Assembly: GCA_002205965.3 (NCBI GenBank)
Contig: NADL03000619.1
Location: 124,001-188,000 of the forward strand
DNA length: 64,000 nt
Source: Kappaphycus alvarezii
Taxonomy: Eukaryota > Rhodophyta > Florideophyceae > Gigartinales > Solieriaceae
Direction of reading: 5' to 3'
The notes below the pieces were generated by a model. The model had not been told where the DNA came from. It was given only the letters and a program-made list of their open reading frames with translations, and ran no database searches. Of this stretch, positions 22,453-35,315 are shown in pieces; the stretch's first letter is position 1; each line of letters starts with the position of its first letter. A program made the translations under genes and the position numbers.

Positions 22453-22636
22453 GTGCGGGGAACTGGCACCACCGGATTGGAAAGGTTCTGTAAACGTCAG
22501 CAATTCACGAGACTATTGCGTGCGACACGTTCCCGCGCATTTGAGCACTGTACTGGAAGTGCGATTAGAGGACGATATCGTAGATTTAAGTGTTTTACTT
22601 TTCCCACCCATTGGATGATAGGGATTTTCGGCGTAA

Positions 22637-23820
22637 TGGGAGTTGGATATGGTGAAGGACTTTGCTGGGCGGATGAAATTGTGGGCTTGGCTACCCAGAA
22701 TTTACGCGGTACTCTAAATTCCTGACCTTAAATACAACCTACAACTACTCGCTAACTAACTGCGTCTATTTAACAAAATACACAAACTGAGCCTTTGAGC
22801 GGATTCAAAGATATTGGCCCGGTGATAACATTCATTAGGGGCATTTTTGGAACTTCTTCCAAAGTTGTCAAACTTTTGTAAACAGTTTGGCCCAATACAC
22901 ACATCAATACAGCACCTTATTTTGCAAACTCATCGAAACCAAACTCTCTTGTGCCAAAACAACGGACTCAATCTGTCATACGTATAATACAATCAGATAA
23001 CTGATTTTGGACGCGGCCGGACAAACGACAATCATAATTACAAACTTCATACGTATGATGGAATCACATAACTGATTTTTGGATGTAGTCGGACAAACCG
23101 TAATCATAACTAGAAACCTCATACACAATATAAAATCAAATACCTCTTTCTAGGAGTCATGACAGTATTTCCATAACTGACTCCTACTGTACGAACTCAG
23201 GTACAGTAAGAAGTACAGGACGAAGTACAGTACGATGTACAGTACGAAGTACAGTTCCTTATTTGGCAGTAGTACAGTATGTGTACACCACTGCACCAAA
23301 GGTCTCTACTCTTGGCTGTACCACGTGTACGTCACATACACAACTGACACCATGTACACGTGTACATACCTTCCCTCAGCATATCTCTCGTACAGTATAC
23401 TCCTCACCGACGCACAGTACCCTACCCTACGTAAAATCACCCCATAAACAACATTCTGCCCTCTAAAGTAGCCCATAATCAACCCTTACACCGCCAGAGT
23501 CATTACACGTGTAACCCGCTAGCGAATAGAATTGAAGTATTTGACCTATCAGCTAATGAGGTTGCAGGAAGCAATCTATAAAGCCTAGGGGACAATGGGC
23601 CAAGTTCCACTTGTCAAAATTTATGCAAAATTTGCATAAATCGTTGACCCCTCAAAATCGGACTTTCGTCCCCCGGGAACTTTGGATTTCTTCCCGAATG
23701 CCTTAGGGTCAGCCTTCGACCCAAAATTGTACACGTATAAACGTGGAACATGCCTCATGCCTCTTACGAGGCTTGGCACCGATGTGGGGGTCATGTGATC
23801 GTCTTGTTAAATCAACGACA
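22637..23820 (-). repeat. 3' LTR of copia family A
   Basis: On the minus strand it starts TGTCGTTGATTTAAC right after a G-run (AGGGGGGGG at 23821-23829) that follows the RNase H end, as expected for polypurine tract and LTR. It is the reverse complement of 59295-60629 over its length, and the shared sequence stops at CCA in both. It contains about two units of a 72 bp tandem repeat (22960-23130) and a GTACAGTA-rich segment at 23180-23280. Length is about 1184 bp. Confidence 0.75.
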
Positions 23821-23840
23821 CCCCCCCTAGATTACATAAC

Positions 23841-26800
23841 CTAAGCATCGTGCAGCTCTCCCAGTCCTAGAGATTTGATACATTTTATGAATAGAATGCG
23901 ACCGAGAGGCTTGGTGAGTATATCTGCGGGCATATCTGTAGACAGTACGTGAAACAGTGAAACAATGTTTCGAGTCACAGCATCTCGGACAAAGTGATAT
24001 GATATGTCAATGTGCTTATTTCGCCTGTTCACTCCTTCGTTTCCCACAAACGCTATTGTACCAGCATTATCACACCCGACTGTAACTGTGCTGTCTTTCG
24101 ACTTTCCCAATGCGTCTGCAAGAAGGCACCTGAGCCAAGCTGCCTCTTTGCAAGCCTCACACAGTGCAATATACTCCGCTTCGCATGTGGATATTTCAAC
24201 GACGTTTGTCTCCTGGAAGACCAACTAATAGCTCCCCCACGCAGTTTGAACACACATACACTGGTGGACTTCCTCGAGTCCAAACAAAAACCCCAGTCTG
24301 CATCGCTGAAGACCTCTAGAGTTTGCACTGGGGGATTTCCATCTAGAACTACACCTAGTGAGAGCGTTCCTTTGATATATCTCAGAACTCGTTTAGCTGC
24401 TTGCCAGTGGTCCTGGCGAGGGTTCTCACAGTGTTGAGACAGTTTTCCCACCACATATGCAAGGTCTGGACGAGACCCTACCATAAGAAACATTAAGCAG
24501 CCAATGATCTGTCGATATGGTAAATCGCAATACGGGCTAGTTAACGTCTCAGAGTGTAATCTTTGTTCCAAAAGAGTATTCACGGGACTACAAATGGCCA
24601 TATCAAAACGCTTTAAAATGGATTTGGCATACTCTTTCTGCGAGATACAGATCTGTCTAGAGACCCTTTTTCTATTTATTTCAAGTCCAATGCACTTTTT
24701 GGCCTCGCCTTAATCTTTCATCTCAAATCTTTTGTTCAGTTCACCTTTCATCCATGTCACGGCCTTCAGGTCACTACCGGCAAGGAGCAAGTCATCCGCA
24801 TATAGAGCAATCAGCATAACACCTTTTTCTGATATGTTTGTATAGAGACAGGCATCACTTCTCGTAGTCTTGAAGCCCAAGCGTGTGAATAAGGAAATCG
24901 TCTATCTTTTTGTGCCATTGCCGACTCGCTTGCTTAAGACCGTAGATAGCCTTGAGAAGTTTTCAAACATGGTTGGGCTTGGAAGAGTCAACGTTACCTT
25001 CAGGCTGCTCCATATAAATATCCTCTTCTAAGTCACTGTTCAGAAAGGCCGTGACCACGTCCATTTGAAAAGCTCTAAATCGAAGTGGGCTACAATCGCC
25101 AGCAGTAATCGAATTGTTGTGAATTTGATCACCGGCGCAAAAGTCTCTGAGTAATCAACCCCTTCAATTTGTTGAAAGCCCCGCACAACCAGGCGACCTT
25201 TTCCCTTTTGAATCAACTTGCCGTTATCGTCCGGTATGTCCTTCTCAGTGAAAATCCAGCGAGAAGTGAGAATATTGGACTCTTCCGATCGTGACACTAG
25301 TGTCCAGATTTGGTCTTTGCGTTGAGACTCTAGCTCCTTATCAATCGCTTTCTGCCAAAAATTTGGTTGTGGTCCACCCATCGCCTCTTTAAAGGAGTTC
25401 TGTATGTTGATGTCGCCACAGGAAGGTGCGAGTAAGCTGGTTCCCACCAGACCTGTCCACCACTGTCGGAGCGGGCGTCTTGAACGATTGGAGCGGCAAG
25501 GTTCCATATCACCGGACCAGCTTCGTGCTCACCAGTCACTTCTTCTGGTTCAAAAGTCTCATTAGTTGAGTCCGGCTCAATACCTTGACTTTGAACGTTC
25601 TCAACCTCTTCCGGTTAACCTGTATTTTTTCCATGTTCATTGTCACCATTAGATGTTCCAGACCCAATTTGGTCAGTATTGGTCGCCTCGTCTGAGTCAA
25701 AATCCACGTCATTGTCATCAGAGGAATTTTCATCGAAAGAACAAGCTCCTGGTCTCTATTAATCGAACTGCATATCCCTGAAAGTAACAATGCAATGTAG
25801 ATTGTCGTCCGGAATTTTGTAGGTCCTAGTTCCCGGCGGATAAGCAACAAAAATTCCCGTTTTTACGCGGTCGTCAAGTTTCCGCACCTCATTACCAGGC
25901 ACCTTATACCACCATTGACATCCGAACACACGTAGGTGAGATACATCCGGCTTTATCTTCATCTATGGGTGAAAAGGCGTAACGAGACCATCCAAAGCTC
26001 TCATTGTGACACGATTGCGAACATAAACGGCGTTATCGAGAGCTTCAGCCCAAAAAGCTTTCAGAATTTTCATATGGGACAGCATAGAACTAACGAGATC
26101 AATCAGGATACGATTGAGCCGTTCTGCCACACCGTTCTGTTCAGGTGTGTATGCAGCGGTCGTTTGATGAACAGTTCCTTGTGACAATAGAAATGATTGG
26201 AACTCTCCAGAAAGATACTCTCCCCCACGATCAGATCGAAGCGCTTTCACGCGTTGACTAGTGTGAGTGAGGGCATACTCGGCAAACTTTTGATAAAAAT
26301 GGAACGTTTCATCTTCACTCTTCATCAGATAGACAACGCTCCAGTTTGAGTGGTCATCGATAAAAGTGACAAAGTATCTAGCACCGCCTACTGACTGTAC
26401 TCGGAGTGGGCCGCAGACGTCCGAATGGACTAAGTCTAGCAAACGTTTTGCCCTACCTCCAGAGCGGTGTTTGGGAATTAAATAACGAGTTGCTTTTCCT
26501 AACAAAAACGCATCATATTTCACAGATTCGCAGTCAGAAGATGAGATAGCCTCTCTAGTTATATCTGAAGAGGAGAGATGGATTCCACTTACCACGTTCT
26601 TAAGAGCCATTGACAATATTCCTTGAGTGTTAACGTGGGCCAATCTTTCATGCCATGTCTTCAAAGAGGCTTTGTGCGCTGAATGAACCTCGTTACATGT
26701 GTCAAGCACATACAGCTCTCCTCGACTTGTGGCAGTAGCCACGATGCAGTCACTCCTCTTCACAGTGCACTTGTCACGAACGAACTCAACGTCAAATCCA

Positions 26801-27093
26801 TTATCGACCATCTTGCGTACAGAAATTAGGGAAAAAGCAAAGCTTGGAACGTGCAGCACATTGGTGAGCTTGCATGACTTTTGAACTTCGTTCACTACGA
26901 GCGGCATGTAGACGTTCCCGACTCCAGCTACTGCTGCACACGCTTTCTTTCCCATTTCTACGCGGCTGTTTGAGACCTCCCTGTAGTCCGAGAACAGTCT
27001 CTTGTCAAATATCATGTGCGCGGTGCATCCAGAGTCGACAAGCCAAGTGTTTGACGTTAAGTTGATACCAGAGTTATCTAATTTATTCATCAT
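23841..27093 (-). pseudogene. copia family A protease-integrase-RT-RNase H, broken
   Basis: Reading minus from 27093: protease TWLVDSGCTAHM, a gag-pre-integrase WHERLAHVN module, and integrase catalytic motifs DLVHSDVCGP, ALRSDRGGEYLS and PEQNGVAERLNR. The integrase C-terminus (LRVFGCQWWYKVPGN), RT (RWIFTEKDIPDDNGKL, GFQQIEGVDYSETFAPV, YADDLLLAG) and RNase H (STCEAEYIALCEACKEAAW, DNAGTIAFVGN, NRRNKHIDISYHF, ILTKPLG) follow, ending LGELHDA at 23841. Frameshifts lie near 25960, 25535, 25040 and 24600. Gag is missing because the 5' side abuts the inverted copy at 27122. The 3' LTR follows directly. Confidence 0.85.
24243..26062 (-). repeat. left arm of a large inverted repeat (copia A)
   Basis: This segment is the reverse complement of 27122-28941, with positions summing to about 53184-53185 throughout, so there are almost no indels. 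One visible indel is GGTCCGG versus GGTCCCGG near 25517/27668. Translations of the inner half are nearly identical; the outer half (RT C-terminal side) shows more substitutions. Confidence 0.85.
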
Positions 27094-27121
27094 ACATATG
27101 TACTGGACTTCATTAATTTCC

Positions 27122-28941
27122 GAAAGCTTTTTGGGCTGAATCTCTCGATAACGCGGTTTATGTTCGCAATCGTGTCACAATGAGAGCTTTGGATGGTCTC
27201 GTTACGCCTTTTCACCCATAGATGAAGATAAAGCCGGATGTATCTCACCTACGTGTGTTCGGATGTCAATGGTGGTATAAGGTGCCTGGTAATGAGGTGC
27301 GGAAACTTGACGACCGCGTAAAAACGGGAATTTTTGTTGCTTATCCGCCGGGAACTAGGACCTACAAAATTCCGGACGACAATCTACATTGCATTGTTAC
27401 TTTCAGGGATATGCAGTTCGATTAATAGAGACCAGGAGCTTGTTCTTTCGATGAAAATTCCTCTGATGACAATGACGTGGATTTTGACTCAGACGAGGCG
27501 ACCAATACTGACCAAATTGGGTCTGGAACATCTAATGGTGACAATGAACATGGAAAAAATACAGGTTAACCGGAAGAGGTTGAGAACGTTCAAAGTCAAG
27601 GTATTGAGCCGGACTCAACTAATGAGACTTTTGAACCAGAAGAAGTGACTGGTGAGCACGAAGCTGGTCCCGGTGATATGGAACCTTGCCGCTCCAATCG
27701 TTCAAGACGCCCGCTCCGACAGTGGTGGACAGGTCTGGTGGGAACCAGCTTACTCGCACCTTCCTGTGGCGACATCAACATACAGAACTCCTTTAAAGAG
27801 GCGATGGGTGGACCACAACCAAATTTTTGGCAGAAAGCGATTGATAAGGAGCTAGAGTCTCAACGCAAAGACCAAATCTGGACACTAGTGTCACGATCGG
27901 AAGAGTCCAATATTCTCACTTCTCGCTGGATTTTCACTGAGAAGGACATACCGGACGATAACGGCAAGTTGATTCAAAAGGGAAAAGGTCGCCTGGTTGT
28001 GCGGGGCTTTCAACAAATTGAAGGGGTTGATTACTCAGAGACTTTTGCGCCGGTGATCAAATTCACAACAATTCGATTACTGCTGGCGATTGTAGCCCAC
28101 TTCGATTTAGAGCTTTTCAAATGGACGTGGTCACGGCCTTTCTGAACAGTGACTTAGAAGAGGATATTTATATGGAGCAGCCTGAAGGTAACGTTGACTC
28201 TTCCAAGCCCAACCATGTTTGAAAACTTCTCAAGGCTATCTACGGTCTTAAGCAAGCGAGTCGGCAATGGCACAAAAAGATAGACGATTTCCTTATTCAC
28301 ACGCTTGGCTTCAAGACTACGAGAAGTGATGCCTGTCTCTATACAAACATATCAGAAAAAGGTGTTATGCTGATTGCTCTATATGCGGATGACTTGCTCC
28401 TTGCCGGTAGTGACCTGAAGGCCGTGACATGGATGAAAGGTGAACTGAACAAAAGATTTGAGATGAAAGATTTAGGCGAGGCCAAAAAGTGCATTGGACT
28501 TGAAATAAATAGAAAAAGGGTCTCTAGACAGATCTGTATCTCGCAGACAGAGTATGCCAAATCCATTTTAAAGCGTTTTGGTATGGCCAGTTGTAGTCCC
28601 GTGAATACTCCTTTGGAACAAAGATTACACCCTGAGACGTTAACTAGCCCGTATTGCGATGTACAATATCGACAGATCATTGGCTGCTTAATGTTTCTTA
28701 TGGTATGGTCTCGTCCAGACCTTGCATATGTGGTGGGAAACCTGTCTCAACACTGTGAGAACCCTCGCCAGGACCACTGGCATGCAGCTAAACGAGTTTT
28801 GAGATATATCAAAGGAACGCTCTCACTAGGTGTAGTTCTAGATGGTAATATCCCAGTGAAAACTTTGAAGGGCTTCAGCAATGCAGACTGGGATGGTTGC
28901 TTGGACTCGAGGACGTCCACAACTGGATATGTGTTCAAACT
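27122..28941 (+). pseudogene. right arm: truncated plus-strand copia A pol (integrase end to RNase H)
   Basis: It begins abruptly inside integrase (KAFWAEA... becomes KLFGLNLSITRFMFAIVSQ-type reading), then encodes LRVFGCQWWYKVPGN, the RT segments and LIALYADDLLLAGSDLKAV. It ends at GYVFKL where a family B LTR start (TGTTAAAAAAGTGATAG) takes over at 28942. Stops and frameshifts match several in the left arm (for example the in-frame stop after MQFD), so both arms descend from one already damaged sequence or from a duplication. Confidence 0.8.
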
Positions 28942-31693
28942 GTTAAAAAAGTGATAGAATGCTATCGTAGCGCGGATCAATAGTATGCAACGTACCAATA
29001 AGATCCTCAATGACCTTAGACAGTTCATTTTAGCCTATTTCACCAGTGCTACCCACAGCATTGTTTCCGATATCGCCTACGATCCTTGCTTGTTCCCAAT
29101 GTTGAAAAATTGATAGAATGCATACGATCCATTGGTTTTTAGTTGCCACCTGGACACGTGTACACTTGTAGCATGAAAAAGCGAGTTGCACCCTTCTTCT
29201 GTGTGTACACCTACTACACGTGTAAAATGGGAAAAATCGAAAGTTGCCTGGGACGAAAGCCCATTTTCAGGCAACTCAAAATCACGGCGCATTTTGCCAT
29301 TTTTGAAACCACTTGGTATTCAGCATTCTGATTGGCTGGTGGGTACGCCTCCATACCACTCATATCGCTCCAAGTAGCAATATCTGAGCTGATTATGGCG
29401 GAGCATTCTGACACTTGGCATGTTATGGTTGGTTGTTGGTTTGTCTCTATTCTAGGCTCAAAGTACTATACCCAGTGTGTCATACGTGTACTGTCTCCTT
29501 TCTGTCGTACGTGTACAGTATTATATGTGTCGTACGTGTACAAGTAACCAGTGGTTTCTATATTTATCCTATCGTTGTCTGGACTGGCTGCATACAGCTT
29601 ACACTATACTCATTATACTGGCTGCATACAAATCATTCTTGCACAAGTATGCAGCCAAAGTATGTTGATGCATTCACGTTGCTTTTGCAGTATTGCACGT
29701 ATGGCACGTAAGGCTTAATTCACGTTGAGGGGCCTGTATGAGATTTACGTACTGTCACGTAACAACGTGAGTCAGGCCCGCCAAAAATTGTTTTCTACTC
29801 TTATGATATTTTAAGTTCTCGCCTCTGGGTTACGTTACAGGCCGAGAGATTACAGTTAGGTTGGCGGGGCACGTAAGGCATAATTCACGGGTTGACTGTT
29901 TTAGTGTACATTTACGTAACAGAACATGCATGGCTAGCATGCACTTAATGTTACTTACGTTTTGAATATCGGTAATTATGAATTTCCCGCGCATGCAAAT
30001 CAGGGATTCTGAGGTATCTCGTCTTGGGTAGGCTACAGGATCAACAAAGATAGCACTGCAAATGTATATTTTTCTACTTTCATTTTTCTTTCACAAGGTC
30101 GAAGTGAGTACCGGCAGACAGTATATAGTTGTTGTCTAATAGCTCATCCAAGTAAAGAAGAAGTACGGACTTGCCTTTGATTTCAACACCAACCTCACCC
30201 TTGCCGTTCTACCTACTCACTGTTTCCTTTCTCCATCTACACTGCTTCCCTACTTCCCTTTTTATTCTCTCTCCTCATCCCTCATCATCCCCTGTTCCTG
30301 TCATCAGGTTATGGGCCACGCCCATGCTACCGCTCTTTCCGCTTGATCCGTCCCTCAACCGTTCACGTTGACGTTGAGGTAATTGCTTTCTCTGTATTGT
30401 TCGTGCTGTTTGTGTTGTCATTTGTTGCTTCGTGGTGATTGTTGTTGGGTTCTCGTCTTTGTTAGGACCCATTTGGTGATTTTCAAGCACTCTGTGTGTG
30501 GATCCTGAGTGATTTTGTGGTTATCTTTGTGTGTTGTTAAAATTTTTTGTTTGTAGGAACCGACTCGGTGGTTGTCAAGCACTCCGTTTGTGGACCCTGA
30601 GTGCTTTTGTGGTTATCATTGTTTGTGGAATCAGAGCAATTGTGGTTTGTGCTCTACTGCTGTTGAGACCAATTGCGTTGTCAAGCACTCTGTGTGAGGA
30701 TCCCGAGTGCTCTCTGTTGTCATTGCTCTGTTCTTTGTTTGTTGGCTCGGTTTTCTGTCTCTTTTGTGGTGGTTGTGGTTATTCGGCAATTAATCAGCTC
30801 GAGTTTATTGTTTGGAAATATTGGCCTTTTTGTTTGAGGAGGAGTCAAGACCTGGTTGTTGATACCCCCTGCACTCTTGGAAAGCCTTCATGGCAACGGA
30901 AAAGAAGATGCCAGAGTGCCGGGGGCCCGTTCAAGTTTGTCCGATTCTTTTGCCGAATCGTGGTCTTGGCAATCGGTTTTTAATCCTCTCACCGGCTGTA
31001 ATCTTTTTGGAACAGTGCCTTTGTGTAACGCGAGTTGGACGGACCGTACCATACAAACCCACGCGGTTGATAACGCGAGTTATCAAAAGTCGTAAGACTG
31101 AACCCGATTCCCGGTGGGAATCTACGGTGTACCAGCCGAGTCGGTCCGTTGCAGTGGCCCTTTTGCGCGCCGGCGGGACATAGACGCCCCTCGCTTGAAC
31201 GACCGATACGTTCGCGAAACACCATCACCCGTGGTCGGAGAGGGAACGAATGTCTTCTAGTTCCTGACTCTGGTAGCACACTGGGTACTAGTGTTCTGCA
31301 CTTGTACATTGGTACCTGCTGTCTATACTTCTGTTGAGGTATAGATACGTGCTGTGCACGGAAGGAAGAGGCTCATTGGTGACCTTGATTGCTTTCACAC
31401 GAGTACGACGGAAGTCAAGCAACACAGTCCGGAAGGAAACGCGCCTGAGTTAGTACGGAAAGTCTGTGATTGTGGTAAGACGCCCTTTGCTGCGGGGACC
31501 TTTCGAGGTAGTGGCTGAAAATTCCTGGCCGTCTACAGGTAATAGTCGCTGTGCTTAGTCGTGGCACACGGATTGCGCTCAAAGTTGAAAGACCAGCACT
31601 GGCCGATATACAGGGGTAGCGCCCTAAGGCACAAATAAAGAGGTCGCTGGCTTGGGATAACTGGACAGAGGACTTTGCATATTCACTGCATAC
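28942..31693 (+). repeat. long 5' LTR (plus possible leader) of copia B1
   Basis: LTR starts occur twice, at 28942 (TGTTAAAAAAGTGATAG) and 29100 (TGTTGAAAAATTGATAG). The right border is set by TGGTAATAGAGGTTTC at 31694, which resembles the initiator-Met primer site TGGTATCAGAGC. The unit contains paired CACGTG motifs (29155, 29217), a TGCATACA-rich part, a pyrimidine-rich part (30170-30310), three copies of a CAAGCACTCTGTGTGTGGAT motif at 30484, 30575 and 30684, and an AATAAA at 31635. At about 2.6-2.7 kb it is exceptionally long for a copia LTR. Confidence 0.65.
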
Positions 31694-31742
31694 GTGGTAA
31701 TAGAGGTTTCAGATACAAAGGGTCTTTGATCAAAGTGTAGTC

Positions 31743-32684
31743 ATGGACGATCGCAGAGGCGAAGTTAAAATTGAAAAGCTCACCAACAACAATTTCCATG
31801 TTTGGAAGCAGAAGTTGCAGCTTCTTCTCGCTCTCCGGGAGCTTGATGACTACATTGTGGATGATCTGCCTGAGGAATCGGATGATGGGGCTTTCAAATC
31901 ATGGACTCGGGCCGACCGCAAAGCACGGTCGCTCCTCGGGTTGTCCCTTTCTGATGAGCACCTTGAGCATGTGCGCACCGCGGCTACTGCAAAGGAGATG
32001 TGGACTATAATTCTCAACATGTTTGAGAGGCACACACTCCTAAATAAACTTGCGGCTCGACGCCGGTTCTACACCCCGGCTATGGATGGTAACGAGAGAG
32101 TTTTGCAGTATGTTAACCGTGTGACACAGTTGGCAGCGACCCTGAAATCCACGGATGTGACTATCGATGACAAAGAGATAGCCATGGCTGTGCTTAGCGG
32201 ATTGCCACCCCGGTTCGACAATCTCATCGTTGACTTGGATGCGCTCGGCAATGAGGACAGGGTGTTTACTTTGGAATTTGTGAAGAGTCGGCTGTTGCAG
32301 GAGGAGGAGCGCGCTCACATGGGGGAGTCAAAAGGTAGAAAATCTACTGCTGCGCTCATATCCAATGCCCGTCCGAATGAATACGGAGGTAATGCTAGAC
32401 AGCTGCACTGTACGAACTGCGGTCATTATGGTCACACCGCGGACAGATGCTGGGGCAAAGATGTGAATGGTAGGCGCCCGGAAGCTCCAAGGGGCTATCG
32501 TGCATCCGGTTCTCGTAGTGGCAGAGCGTCTAACAATCATCGAAACGAGAAAAATCGCCCAAGAGGAGATGAGCAGGCTTTCTTAGGTGCAAATGTATTT
32601 GATTTGACTGATTCTCATCCTTCAGCTGATAGTGGGGACAGCGTAGATGATGAAATTGTTTGCCTCATGTCACGAATTAAATAG
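31743..32684 (+). CDS. copia B1 gag polyprotein with zinc knuckle
   Basis: A 313-codon open frame, nucleocapsid/capsid type. The N-terminus KIEKLTNNNFHVWKQKLQLL is the DUF4219/UBN2 gag signature. The middle has ATAKEMWTIILNMFE and MAVLSGLPPRFDNLIVDL. A CCHC zinc knuckle CTNCGHYGHTADRC lies near residues 223-236, followed by an Arg-rich tail. It ends at TAG 32682-32684, which replaces a CAG Gln in copy C, where gag reads on into protease. A 49-bp leader separates the PBS from the ATG. This gag could still be translated; particle formation without pol is uncertain. Confidence 0.85.
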   Translation: MDDRRGEVKIEKLTNNNFHVWKQKLQLLLALRELDDYIVDDLPEESDDGAFKSWTRADRKARSLLGLSLSDEHLEHVRTAATAKEMWTIILNMFERHTLLNKLAARRRFYTPAMDGNERVLQYVNRVTQLAATLKSTDVTIDDKEIAMAVLSGLPPRFDNLIVDLDALGNEDRVFTLEFVKSRLLQEEERAHMGESKGRKSTAALISNARPNEYGGNARQLHCTNCGHYGHTADRCWGKDVNGRRPEAPRGYRASGSRSGRASNNHRNEKNRPRGDEQAFLGANVFDLTDSHPSADSGDSVDDEIVCLMSRIK

Positions 32685-35315
32685 GCCGGGATTTCGGCCG
32701 GAACTTCCTCCTGGTACGCAGATTCCGCATGTACTTCCCACATGACTTACGATAGGAGTTTTTTCACGAAATATACCGAATTTTCTGCAGCCTCAGTCTA
32801 AATGGGAACTAAAGCCCGGGCTAAGATTGCTGGGCGAGGTGACTTGGATCTCACATTACTAGTGGATGGTTCTCGAAAGCGGTGCATTATGCGAGATGTT
32901 GTCCACGTTCCTAGTTTCGAATATTCTCTCATCTCTGTAGGCAAAGCGGACATAGAAGGGATCAAAACTGTATTTGAGAACAAATCTTTGCAGATGACTA
33001 AGAATGGGAGAGTTGTCGCAACTGGAAAAATGCTGTGCAATAGCCTTCTTTATGCTATCGAAATAGTCCAAAAGATACCAAATGATGCCCTGTACTCTGC
33101 GAAAGTCACCACACTCTCGACATGGCACGAGAGAATGGCTCATGTAAGCAAGCAGGGCATTGCATTTATGGTAAGGAACAATGTTGTGGACGGCTTGCAG
33201 ATCAGTGGCTCGAATACATCCGAAATATGCACCTCATGCGTTCATGGAAAGGCTCATTGTTCTGCAGTGCCGAAGAAACGCACGACTGGTCGAGCCGAAG
33301 CGATGTTAGACCTTGTTCATAGTGACGTGTGTGGACCTAGGGAGGTTTCTTCTGTTAGAGGGGCACGCTACTTTGTGACCTTCACGGACGGTCACTCTTC
33401 CTGGGTTACCGTCTACATGATGCAGCGAAAGTCAGAGGTATTTGATAAATATAAACTGTTCCAAGCTCGTAGCGAAGCCCATACTGGGCGTCGCATTGGC
33501 ATTCTTCGTTCAGATCGAGGGGGAGAATATATGTCCACTGCATTCAAGGACTACCTTGCCGAGCGCGGCACAAAACATGAGCTTAGTGCAGTAGAGTCAC
33601 CTGAACAGAATGGTGTTTCAGAGCGGCTGAACCGAACACTGATGGATCTGGTTCGGTCCATGCTACATGCAAAGAGTCTGCCAAAACAGTTCTGGGCCGA
33701 AGCTCTGGCGACTGCTATATACATACGAAACAGAGTAACAACTCGGGCACTTCCAAGCCACACGACCCCGCATCATGTATTGTACGGTCGCAAGCCCAAT
33801 TTGTCGCACCTTCGTATGTTCGGAAGCAAATGTTGGTACACCGTCTTGGCAAGTCAGTTGAGTAAGCTTGGCAACCGAACACGGGAAGCAATTATGCTTG
33901 GATATGAGGAAGCCAGCAAAGCTTACAAACTGTTTGATCCTGAATTACACAAGGTAGTTGTTTCCAGAGATGTCAGATTCAGTGAGAGCGAAACCTGCCA
34001 GTCTGAAATAATTAAATACGAATCAGATGATTGTCTTACAACTAGCCCCGATGAGGATCTTGTAGGTCTCGGCGTTGAACAGGATGCTCAAGTCCGCCTC
34101 CCTACACCGGATACAGCCGAAATGGCTACAGCTTCGACACAAGATATTCAGGGACAAGGCGATGGACAGCCTAATGTTGGAAACGACCCAACGGTCGCCG
34201 AAACCGTTGGCACAGATAACGAAATTCCTGAGCCCTCTGAGGTGTCTGTAGCTCCTCGGAGATCTGAGAGGATTTGAAGAGCCCCAAATGCTTAGTGGAG
34301 ATCCAAAATATCCCTGACACCTAATGACACGGCTCTCGTTACAAATGTTGCCAACATCTCGTACCAACACGCGGCGATAGGACCGGACGCAGACTTTTGG
34401 AAGTCCGCCATCGAGTCAGAGCGAGACTCGATCCTTCGGAACAAAACATGGAAGTTAGTCCCACGTTTGCAGGCCTCAAACATTCAGACTCCAAAATGGG
34501 TGTTTGCAATAAAAGATGCCCAGGACTCCAACGGAGGCTTTTCCCGAAAATCGAAGGCGCGTCTTGTCACTCGTGGTTTCCAACATGTGAAAGGGGTAGA
34601 TTATAATGAGATGTAAGCCCCTGTCGTGAAGCTCACGTCAATTCGGGTGCTTTTGGCACTTGTCGCACATCAGGACCTGGAGCTGCATCAAGTGGACGTT
34701 AAGACGGCATTTCTTAGCGGTGATATGGAAGAGGATGTGTAAATGGAACAGCCTGATGGATTTAAGGACGCCTCGAAACCAAATCATATCTGCAAATTTC
34801 TGAAGGCCTTCTATGGTTTGAAACAGGCACATAGGCGGTGGCACCAGAAAATCGATGATTATCATGTTGATGGGCTCAAATTCAAAAGTAGCACTAATGA
34901 TCCCTGTGTTTATGTAAAATTTGACCCGACCTCCGACCCAATCATGACTATCCTCCTGTATGTTGATGACTCGCTGCTTGCAGGAAACAACATGGAGGCG
35001 ATTGCATGGATGAATGGGGAGCTGAACCGCCGTTTTGAAATGAAGGATTTGGGCGAAGCGAGAATGGTTGTTGGGCTTGAAATTTCTCGCCGGAGATCCG
35101 AACAATCCTTGTGTTTATCCCAGCCACGGTTTGTAGACAGCGTTCTAGAGCGATTTGGAATGCAGAATTGTAGACCCGTTCCAACTCCTATGAATCTAAA
35201 CACTGACGAGTTGAACGTGGATCGGTCGGGAGATACGGGTAGTGATGCTCGGACAGATGCTCCATACAGGAGCGCCATTGGAGCTCTCATGTATTTTTCT
35301 GTTGGAACACGACCT
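32685..35315 (+). pseudogene. copia B1 protease-integrase-RT, truncated at RT C-terminus
   Basis: Protease WYADSACTSHM follows the TAG at 32682. After a second stop (TAA near 32798) a 491-codon frame (32802-34277) encodes the gag-pre-integrase WHERMAHVSKQG and the integrase with DLVHSDVCGP, LRSDRGGEYMS and SPEQNGVSERLNR, ending RRSERI-stop. RT continues in frame past TGA and TAG codons (RAPNA-stop-WRSK), through GVDYNEM-stop-[18 protein letters not shown]-stop-MEQPDGF, with an intact LLYVDDSLLAGNN. The sequence ends at GTRP, where LTR F begins at 35316; RNase H is absent. Confidence 0.85.

Noticed and set aside
30531-30983. 150-codon Cys/Leu-rich plus-strand ORF and similar frame at 55321-55835 minus
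   Set aside because: They lie inside the distal family B LTR over tandem motifs, differ in frame structure between copies, and show no domain; chance frames in repeat DNA.
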